From NCBI GenBank assembly GCA_914767715.1, contig OU612067.1, forward strand, positions 2,046,001-2,110,000: a stretch of 64,000 nt of DNA, read 5' to 3'. Positions 26,323 to 35,307 of the stretch are shown here, piece after piece (within the stretch, counting starts at the first letter, position 1; each line of letters opens with the position of its first letter). Source of the DNA: Membranipora membranacea (lineage: Eukaryota > Bryozoa > Gymnolaemata > Cheilostomatida > Membraniporidae). The position numbers were made by a program, and so were the translations under genes. Below the pieces are notes generated by a model, which saw only the letters and a list, made by a program, of their open reading frames with translations, made no database searches and had not been told where the DNA came from.

Positions 26323-27262
26323 AGGTAGAGACACGGGGTCAACAAATATGGACCTTCTATACACTGTTTGAAAGCTGCCGAGCCACTGATCGTTAATAGC
26401 TCATCAAAAATGTTATTTGATGACGTTGAGTCATTTTATCAGAGGAATGAGGCCAAAAAGGCCGTTTTTAGCAAAGTGGACGGCAGAGCTAATTTTATTG
26501 CTAGAAATTACAATACAGGCTCTTATTATTCTTATAGATATATTTCATCCTAATTTTTGGTTGAAAATAATATTTGATGAGCCCAAACGCCTTTTTACGT
26601 CACGTCATAATACGTGTGGTTTTCAAAATTTGATGATACAATGCAAAATTGTAAACAACGATTTGAGACAGATCGAATAAGTAAGTGCCAATTGTTTTGC
26701 TATTTTCCACTGTAGTGCTGTTTAAATGTCATACAAATTAATTTTCAGCAGTATAAAAAATGTGAGCATAGTACAAACAGGAAATAACAGCAGCATATGG
26801 CACTGCGTATTAGTTTTCCCCGAAGTGCGCACCCTAGAATTCCTAAAACAGCCAATTTAAGGGGCTTTTTAAGGCGCTTTTTGGGCATTCTGTGTTGCGC
26901 AATTCGGGGAAAACTAATATGCAATGCCATATTATGTTGCCATTTCCTGTGTGTACCAGCTTAATCAATGCGTATGTGAGAATTTTCATAAAAGATTTGT
27001 CTGGCTTTATATTATATATATATTATGAACTTTATTAACCACCGATCAATGCATGAAGCAAATAAGACCATGTGAAAACAACAAAAAATAAAAAAAGCAA
27101 TAAGAAGGCATTGACGTTTTTATGCGTATTTATAAAAAAGGCAAAGAGCAGTGTTGGATTTAGGGAGGGTCGTGGTTTTATTAACAATCAGTGGCTCGAC
27201 AGCTTTCCGATGGTGTATAGAAAGTTCATATTTGATGACCCTCGTATCTCTACCTTAAATGA
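26315..27262. mobile_element. inverted-repeat DNA element in intron 2 of copy B
   Basis: The left end (26315 to about 26400) and a right end at about 27175-27262 are inverted copies (shared core GATCAGTGGCTCG-CAGCTTTC and a CTCTACCTT terminus). A second, longer inverted copy of the left arm stands alone at 28157-28520. No transposase is encoded. A palindromic MITE (26770-26957) is nested inside. Confidence 0.55.
26770..26957. mobile_element. palindromic MITE with ~65-bp arms
   Basis: Arms 26770-26835 and 26890-26957 are inverted copies (TATTAGTTTTCCCCGAA in both) joined by a short GGGGC-TTTTT-GCGCTTTTT centre. It is too small to code and is nested in the larger inverted-repeat element. Confidence 0.75.
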
Positions 27263-27801
27263 ATCTTATTCAGAAACAAGATCGAAGGGCACTAGAGTAA
27301 ACTAGAACATAATCCAAGTCATATCGAAGATGAAAATTTTAATTGAATAATGAATTGAATAATGAATTGAATTATGAAAGACTGCAAGCTATAGCCCTAG
27401 GGCGTGTCAGCCATAGCCTGGGATACCGACCTGCATGACTATAGTAGTTGTCATCTCCGTTGTTTCACACACCCGTTGTGTTTGGTGATACAGAACTGTT
27501 AGTATCTAGTCTAGGTGTTGTGTATATGTTACAGGAATCGTAACTCCCATCTTCCTGTCTAGGTATGTACATATCCACCAGGGATCCATTGTTCATGTAT
27601 GAGTCTGAGGTCCCATTTAATAAACTCTGTGGTAGGGAACATCTACAAGCATACATCTTGGACCGTTGGAATACTCATTTGATGAATGAAAGATCGCTCT
27701 ACTGGGGTAGGTTCCAAAGATCCGGACCGGGTCAGGTTTTCATTAGTTCAGCTATCTTTCCATGACCAGGAGGGGTTGGGTTGGGAACAGCGACCAGAGA
27801 G

Positions 27802-28156
27802 TTAAAACAGGTTTGCATTTATGATGCGGACTAAAACACGATAAAACGAGTCCGTTCCCTTTGACGACCTGATCTTAGGAGCACGCAGGCGTCCTGACGG
27901 CATTGTCTCGATGATGCTATGAATAAAATGAGTCACATCTCGATAGATCGCCAGCACATACTTCTGACATCTTAGTATGATCGCTTCGTCTAGACTGAGT
28001 TGGATATTAGCACCGTGTTTTGTGGCCTGATATTGTATACATTTGTATTTGTATATATATAAATGTATGCTGATATTGAGACATTTGATATACTGCTGAA
28101 ATTTGTGGTGTGTGTCATTTAAACAGCAATATAGTGGAAAAAAGCGAAAAATTTGG
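27802..28156 (-). other. unassigned coding-like stretch
   Basis: An open frame contains RCQKYVLAIYRDVTHFIHSI and then ETMPSGRLRAPKIRSSKGTD, which looks like protein, but its first part overlaps the repeat arm. I recognise no family. It may be part of a transposon or a captured exon. Confidence 0.25.
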
Positions 28157-28520
28157 CCCTTTTTTATTCGAACTGTCTCAAATCGTTGCTGAAAATTTCG
28201 CATTATATCATCAAAGTTAAAAAACCACATGCATTATGACGTGACGTAAAAAGCCACTTTGGGCTCATCAAATATTATTTTCAACCTGAAATTAGGATGA
28301 ACTATGTCTCTAAGAATGAATGTAACCTATTTAGAACTTTCTAGCAATCAATGTAGTGCAGCCATCCACTTTGGTAAAAACAACCTTTTCGGCCTCCTTT
28401 CTCCGATAAAATGACGCAACGTAATCCAATCATGTTTTTGAAGAGCAATTAGCGATCAGTAGCTCAGCAGCTTTCCAACGGTATATAAAATGTCCAAATC
28501 GCTCAACGCTGGTATCACAA
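28157..28520 (-). mobile_element. solo arm of the 26.3-kb inverted-repeat element
   Basis: This is the inverted copy of 26315-26692 and contains the same GTGACGTAAAAAGCC and GAAAATAATATTTGATGAGC cores. It lies exactly where sequence matching the 5' flank of SLC22 copy A resumes (28528), so its insertion or recombination coincides with the missing exon 1 of copy B. Confidence 0.75.
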
Positions 28521-28527
28521 CCTTAAC

Positions 28528-31500
28528 CACCAAAACCATCAGCCACATATATCACCATTTTTTTAATAATAAAGCTATACTAACATAGTTGCTGCAGAGA
28601 ACTTTAATGTTTTGATCTCATCCACATGTGCAGTGCCTGGAAGTCAGAGGGGAGAAGTAAGGAAATTCCATATCTGACTGAATAGAAGAGAGGATGAAGT
28701 AATCGGCATAGTAAGTAATACTGGAGAAAATAAGATATTATATCAGTGTGTGCATATGGAGATATTGTTCATAATTAAAAAAGCTGATACATATTCATAT
28801 GTGAATATTATCAATATCCAAAAATATTCTATACTATATCAAAAGCCAAGTATCCATTACAGAGTAATTTTCAATACAAATTATCATGACATATCATTCG
28901 TTATGAGCAAAAAAATAAAGGCGACATAAAACTGATACATATAAAAGCCTGTCGTTTTAGAGGATGCAGGGAGGCACTGCATCCCCTAGAAAGCTCAATA
29001 AGGTGGCCTAGAGGAAAAATCAATTGAATAGTCCATGTCATAAACAGCTCGTTTGATATTTCCTTTTGCAATTTATAACCTAGATTGCTTTTGGGAGGTT
29101 GCAGCACCCCTCCTGGTGATATTTGGACCTGCCTCAGATTTTTGCTTCCCCTGCCATTTTTTTTAAAACTATGGCCCTGATATATACTATCAGTGCAGCT
29201 GTCCCCAGGATTGTCAGTGGAAGGTGGACATGGTAAGAAGGAGTACGGGCCATCTGAATGTCAGCTCATCCGTCAATATGACACATGTATGACATGTTTA
29301 GGAGGACTGAATTGTTTTATCGGCTGAGATTGATATATTTGTCGGTTGGAGGATATTAGTAAATATTTGTATCTAATCATGTTGTACCTATATTGAACTG
29401 GGCATTGACGCATACAACATGTTGCTTGATAGAAAAGGTTCCCAGTTCTCACTGATTTTAATCTTTCAAGTTCAGAAAATCTGAAGCATTTAATCCTTGT
29501 CTGCTACTTCAAATTCTATAAAACAGTGTCCAAAAGACTTGATTAAAATTCCAATGCAAAGAGCAATACCTTATATAGAGTTCAACTGCTGGCACATGAT
29601 GCAAGTTTGCAATTTGCATCCCAACTCACAAAACCCTACAGGGTCATAAATTCAAATTTGGAGGCCTTGCCAAGAATCATTATATTCTCTGGTAAAAATT
29701 TTGGGCATTTTGATTTTTGAAAATCTTTTATGAAAGCTGCTGTCAAAAATATCTCAAACAGCTTTATGATAAGCTTCTTTATGATAAGCTTTCTTATGAT
29801 AAGCTTATTTATGATAAGCTTACTTATGATAAGCTTATTTATGATAAGCTTACTTATGATAAGCTTACTTATGATAAGCTTACTTATGATAAGCTTACTT
29901 ATGATAAGTGAAACAATGTGTCAGAAATTTTAGCCGCATTCCATCTCATTTGCAGTACTTGATAAATTCCTGCCAACACCATTATTTACACTGCATACTT
30001 AAAAACATAACTTGAATCTATCTCGCAGAGTGTATCGGACTGTCGATGTTTTGACGTAGTGGCACAGACAATCTGTACTGGATGGGCAATTTTTTTTATC
30101 GGCAGTTAAAACAATTGACTGGCATGGACGGTAGATCAATTCATTTTGTTGGATGAGGGAGACCAACTTTGGACAGACGGCCCTGGCTTTACAGGCGTGA
30201 ATAAATCTTTTTGATGAGCAAGCAGAAAAAATTTCTGCCTGCATGCGTAATGACTGACAGACAAACACAGACCTACAAACAGCCAATAATGGGTGTTCAT
30301 TAGCATTTAAATTTGTCTAATGGTGTTTGATGTACGGAAACTATCCACATCCTACTCAAGAGAACAGGGGAATGTCGTCTCCATCTACAGAAACTCTAGA
30401 ACACCTAAGCCTTTTTCAATTCGATCGAACTGCCTCCTGCCCCCTTAGTCATGATTGGCCATTGTAATATAGATAAAATGTCCCGAATCTGATGAATCCA
30501 GATGACTCTTCTTACTAAGTCATACTGTGGCCTAATGGCCTGACAGTGAATGTGCGGTGTGCGGGATATTGTGAAAAGAAAATTAAGTAAATATTTTTCT
30601 TAAATTGTCACAATTTAAGTGATACACATTTTTAACATTGAAAATTTGACACATAACGTGGCTATTTGAACCGCGTATGTTTCATTTGACACCTTGTTTA
30701 ACCACCACACTGACTAGAGTGTCAGTCTAATTGATTCAAAATGAGAAATATATCCATTCGCTTGGTTAAAAAATATTTCCAATGCAAAGCGCAAAAAAAA
30801 CTTTAAGATCTTGGGTTGGCAAGTAAAAATCTGGGGTAGATGTAGGCTCGTCTAGCCTTTTCTAGAAAGCTCTGACAACTCCAACATAGTTTACCACAAC
30901 ACGGAAGGCATGTGACCACTGTCTCTATGAATTGTGGGAAATCTAAAACTTCTTCAGTCATTTGATTGATTGCCCTGAAACCAAGGAGTTAACTCATTGC
31001 TGAATAGAAAACTATCCACCACTACTCCTTCCTTACCTCCTTCCTTACTTTGTTGCTTTCATCATTCCCTTTCTGGTTTTAGATTGTAAGACAGCAATTT
31101 CAGAAGAATGAGTTAGCGGTTCTAATCATCACTCTTTCCAACAATATTTGAAATCAATCGTACTCTGACTACAGTCAGCGCACTGGCTGTAGCGCAAACA
31201 AGTAAACTCTCTGACTTGTGTGGGAGTTGTACGATGCTCAATGTGGTGAATTTGATTAGTTGACTATGGCATGAGGGACAGGTGCCTTGACAATAGCAGT
31301 GAACTCACAGGTTCCCTGGTGGCATCGACAGTACTAGTATGTAAGTTTTGATTAGCAATGTGTCCTCGTGCGTCTTCTCAAGGGCGGCATGGAGTTCCAC
31401 GATCCTATTTTTATGACCGTTCCCCCCTCCCCAAGCCATGAAGGAGATATTGGGCTTTGTTGAGCTCTACTTTCACCAGTCAATTCTCACACATTTTCCA

Positions 31501-31740
31501 ATTTATGGCCTTTACCGTTATGTTCCAATCATCAATTTCAGTGAGTTGTGCTTCAATTGTGGACTGCGGTGCCATGAAAATTTTGGGACAATATCCTTGA
31601 GGCAAGGAGTTTCAGTCAAACTGGAACTCCTTGCTTGAGGCAAAGTCAATTCACAGAACATTTTCAATCTGTCGATATCCCGAATCAAATGTTATATTTC
31701 GTGATTGCAACAATCCGTTAACAATGATGATCACAGTCAA
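28528..31740. other. former 5' flank of SLC22 copy B and intergenic sequence
   Basis: 28528-28900 is homologous to 3183-3510 upstream of copy A. Apart from the 15-bp repeat at 29763, nothing codes here. A short hairpin at 31607-31638 carries AAGGAGTTTCAG/CTGGAACTCCTT arms. Confidence 0.55.
29763..29908. repeat. 15-bp minisatellite, about 10 copies
   Basis: Units of TTATGATAAGCTTAC (alternating with TTT and TTC variants) repeat about ten times; each unit carries AAGCTT. The period is a multiple of 3, so open frames arise in several phases without meaning. Confidence 0.92.
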
Positions 31741-32097
31741 TGGAGAATACAGCATTAGAATAAAAAGCCAACCATGGCCCGCTGATTCATAGAACAAATA
31801 ATTCAAGTTTTGTAAGTATACCATACACCAATGAATATAAACACAACTGGGAAATGCTGTAGTCACAGTCAAATTCTTTTTACAAAAACAACACTAACAA
31901 GATGTGAGGTCTGGAAATAAAAAATGTATGCTCAAATTGTTGACAAATTGTCAGGCTCAACTTCGGTAAAAATGGTGATAATACAGCATTAGAATATAAA
32001 ATCCAACCTTGGCCCGCTGATTCATAGAACACATAATTAAAATTTCGTTAGTATACCCCATACACCAACGAACATAAACACAACTGGGAACTGCATC
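31741..32097. repeat. pair of ~120-bp direct repeats beside the MULE element
   Basis: 31741-31862 and 31977-32097 share long blocks (for example GGCCCGCTGATTCATAGAAC) in the same orientation, 236 bp apart. They adjoin the 3' end of the transposase ORF and could be subterminal repeats of that element. Confidence 0.65.
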
Positions 32098-32121
32098 TAT
32101 CATGAGTGTCAGATAAACGCT

Positions 32122-33289
32122 TCATAGATATAGAGCAGTTCCGACAAGCAGCGGCTTTATGGCTGAATTCAGAGTCGGATCTAACACAACCCTACCTGTG
32201 AATTTAGGGTGAGTTTTGGTGACACAGTCTTTCTGTAAGTGGAAATGGTGGCTCACTGGGTTCGTCGGTGTGAAGCTGACCAGCTTTCCACTATCATCCC
32301 TCTTCATAAAAGATTGTCGACATGTGTGTCGCAGCACTAATCTTTCCCCGAGAATCGTTGTTCTACACCCATTGCACACTTTTCTCCTTGAGGTCCCTCT
32401 TACTACAAAATACTCGCCATCATCATTCTGCGTTGATGGTCGTGGAACAGCGGTGCGCCCACCTTTACGTACAGAGGTGGCCGACTTTTTCTTCCCGGCA
32501 GCTGAAGTGGGCTTAAGCTGCAAGCTGAGTGAGGGAAGCACGGATCGTTTTATTAGTTCAGCAACCGATCCGGGCCCTTTGAATTTGGCTACAGCCATCA
32601 CATGGGCACAAAGTTTCATCCTGATATAAGTCTGGCATGTGCATTTAAGGTTCTCCACGACAACTTTCTTCTCCGTCCCATACTTGACTAGCGTGGCGTC
32701 AACTCCCTCAGTCAGAGTGCACAGCCGAGATCCACTTTCAAAACCCTGCACTGTTGCATTCCCATATGTCTGCGACAGCTGTGTGAATAGCTCCACTTCA
32801 TCTTCCACATAATCCTGCTATCAAAACAAGTAATATCTACCGAATTTGTTGCGAGGTTCTTTGCATAATAAGACGAACGATGAACTCTGGAAGGTATTCT
32901 CTTGCTTTTATGCGGCAATTGTCTTTCAGATGCAGCATGCAGCGTAGAATGTGTGCGTCGGGGAAACATTCCCTGATCGAATTGACGAGCGCAAGCTCGC
33001 CGTCTGTGACGAAGATGGAAAGTTTTTTTATTTCAGCATTGTTGTTACAGAGATCTTGCCATAATATTACATAGTCCTTACATCGCATTCTCGTAATAAT
33101 GGGACCTAATAGAAGGGGATCACCTTGATATCCATTAGCTCTTATTGTTGTTACAAGCGCATACATGTTTGTTTGGGTTTCAGACATATTGAACGTAACA
33201 TCAACATGAATGGTAGCTTTCGGATGCTGAGCCAAGTACTGGAGCTGATCATCACTGTATAATACTATGCTATAATTGTCTTCTGTCAA
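32122..33289 (-). pseudogene. MULE-type transposase with SWIM zinc finger, internally deleted
   Basis: 33289-32837 gives the DDE core start: HVDVTFNMSE (first Asp), GPIITRMRCKDYVILW, FVTDGELALVNSI (second Asp), then ILRCMLHLKDNC. 32808-32122 gives the C-terminal part with the SWIM finger (CTCQTYIRMKLCAHVMA, a CxC...CxH pattern), a basic linker and a Cys/His-containing tail. The frames differ between 32837 and 32808. A very short intron with acceptor TGATAGCAG is possible, but the stretch that normally carries the third acidic residue is missing, so a deletion is more likely. No intact terminal repeats were found. Confidence 0.7.
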
Positions 33290-33316
33290 GGTGAGCCTTG
33301 AGTCTTGTGCCGATAT

Positions 33317-33437
33317 TTAGCATCCTGCATCTGCCTGATGCATCTGGGAACAGAGCCTCAGTAGCTGGATACTTGCATTCATGTAACAAGAATTGCCTAA
33401 GTTCGGTAAACCAGCTATCTCTCCCACAGCACTAGAG
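33317..33437 (-). pseudogene. ubiquitin-specific protease Cys-box segment
   Basis: The frame reads SSSAVGEIA then GLPNLGNSCYMNASIQLL, the catalytic Cys box of USP/UCH-type deubiquitinases (G-L-x-N-L-G-N-T/S-C-Y-M-N). An acceptor (TTTGTAG) precedes it. A 29-nt open block at 33628-33600 with acceptor TTTTAG and donor GTAAGT could splice to it in phase. Translation ends at TAA (33319-33317), and the same frame then enters the MULE transposase. No His box or other USP exons were found. Confidence 0.6.
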
Positions 33438-33689
33438 CTACAAAGATACAACACGCATGTTAAAATGACATCGGAACTAGCATGGTAGTCAATAGTAGAT
33501 ACTCAAGGGCAGGCAGCCCACGGTAGTAAGATTTTGTAGAGGTTTTGAAAGTAAAGAAACTTTATGGCCAGCTTTAAAAGCAATGATCAAAACTTACCTC
33601 ACTCGTTGTCGTTTCAATATCAGCTGCTAAAACAAAAACAATACAGTTAAAAACATATTAACATTGATTGAATATTGGGCCATTAGATA

Positions 33690-34735
33690 AGTGTTACCTC
33701 GTTCGTCCCTTTTCAAATGGCCATAAAATCAAATCCCTCACACCCATTGGCATTGATGGAAATAGTTGGACTATTTCAATGGCCATCAATACCTATGCTC
33801 GCGCCTTATTATTGCATGCAAAATCAGTGGTGCCTCATCCCTCAAAAGAGAAATATTGTCCATGGAAACTGTCAAAATCAGAGATTAAAATAACCATGCT
33901 TCAAAATAATATAAATAAGTGGGAAAAAAGGATAAAAAAATAAAATTATAAATAAATAATAAATTTTTGCCCTCCCTCATCAATTTTCAATACAACTTAG
34001 ACCATTGACCATTGACCAATGACCCAATGAACTCCCGAGGAAAGGAAGTTCATTGAATGACCATTGCTTTGACCAAGGGCCACCAAGGGCTTAAATTATT
34101 TAAGCCTTGGGTATAATTTATTTAAGTCTTGCTTGGGATTGGATAGTAGTTTGAAGGAAGATTAGATTAGATTAGATCTATAGGATTACATTGATTGGAT
34201 TGATTGAAGTGAAAGTTTGAATGAATGAATTTATTTAGTTGCTTGGAGAGGGTTCAACCAGATGGGCAACAGTCATGTTGGCACCTTACCTGTTATTATA
34301 GATAGTGATAGATATAGTAGTAAACTAGTTGTAGGCCTAGGACGTTGGTTGTACTCCAAAATGTATTTCTTGGCTCCGAGGTTGATCTAGAGAGAGAGGG
34401 CTAGCAGACAAGAAATCAAAGCTAATACTGCATGTTTTCCACTTCACTTCATAAAAATAGTATGTTAGTATAATCAATAACTTTGTATTGTTATAACAAG
34501 GAGTTTACTCCTTGGTTATAATAATAGAGGCACTATTTATGGAAAAATTCTTATAATTAAATTGGCAAAATAAATATTATTAGAATTTTTTTCCACACGA
34601 AACTCTCTGTTATGGTACTGAGTCACAAAATCAGACAAAAATTCTTTATCTCAAAAACACAAATGATCCAACTTATATTGGCAAAAACATTCCTGATGTG
34701 ATTCCTGACACACTGACAATCCACTCCAGGTAGTT
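33690..34735. other. no gene identified
   Basis: AT-rich sequence with short repeats (GATTAGATTAGATTAGAT at 34161-34176) and a near-perfect hairpin at 34491-34523 (AACAAGGAGT/ACTCCTTGGTT). An open frame on the plus strand at 33668-33943 has no recognisable motif. Confidence 0.45.
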
Positions 34736-34740
34736 TTGTG

Positions 34741-34798
34741 ACCAGGGTAGGGTAGGGTATGGGGTAGGGTAGGGGTAGGGGGGTAGGGTAGGTGGTTT
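34741..34798 (+). repeat. G-rich GGGTA-type tract
   Basis: Runs of three to six G separated by TA or TAT (GGGTAGGGTA and variants) give more than six G-tracts in under 60 nt, enough for a G-quadruplex on the plus strand. Confidence 0.8.
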
Positions 34799-35307
34799 CG
34801 TGATACCCCTTTGCAACCTCCCTGCACTGGTTTGGTTTAGGATACAAGCATGAGAGTGATTGGGCGAACATTGTTGCACTGAAACAATGTAGAGTTGGCA
34901 GCCTCCCTAGTTGCGCAACAACGTAAACAAACCGATTATGTCAAAACACCGAAACTGACAATATGCACTGAGGGCTCAATGACATGGATTTACCCTTGCT
35001 TCTCCCTATCAACCACAAAACTCAAATCATACTTCAACCCTCAACTCTCACAAATCACACACTTCTCAGAATCAGGCAACTCTTGTACTCACAAAAACCA
35101 ACTGATAGAACTACTCATCCTTCTAACATCAAGGATGTGTTCTATCAGTAATAATCAAAATTGTCCCGGGGTCTTTGAGCACTAGGGGTGTCAATCACCT
35201 GTTATCTCAGTTCTCTCATACCACTACCCTCCCCCACATAAGACAAGACAAGACACAGGGGTGGCTTCACGCTGCTGGGGCCGGCCATGGAGAGGTTGTA
35301 GGGTGTG

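Larger units (their letters stand above)
18399..27642 (-). pseudogene. SLC22-type transporter, copy B: exons 2-11 present, 5' end lost, exon 2 frameshifted
   Basis: Exons in reading order: 2, 27642-27431; 3, 23821-23718; 4, 23450-23296; 5, 22251-22083; 6, 21414-21326; 7, 21198-21078; 8, 20772-20549; 9, 19586-19393; 10, 19181-19030; 11, 18489-18399 (TGA). Exons 3-11 have the same lengths and phases as copy C, except exon 11, which has one extra codon. They stay open and carry the family motifs: the D-W-I-G-R-R loop, PESARWL, the AEIFPT-x-x-R loop and LPET. Exon 2 is 14 nt shorter than in copy C, so its frame shifts and hits TGA after SSVSPNTTGV. No copy of exon 1 was found between 27.6 and 32 kb. 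Small changes in conserved places (NSLMDAS for NSLMGAS, VFALV for VFAPV) fit relaxed constraint. It is either a recent pseudogene or a gene read from an unseen alternative first exon. Intron 7 starts with GC. Confidence 0.9.

Noticed and set aside
29717-29933. Repetitive ORF (YDKL-type repeats)
   Set aside because: An artefact of the 15-bp repeat; overlapping frames are equally open.
33668-33943. Plus-strand ORF of 91 codons near the USP-like segment
   Set aside because: No motif and a Lys-rich low-complexity end; it could not be tied to the USP or MULE reading.
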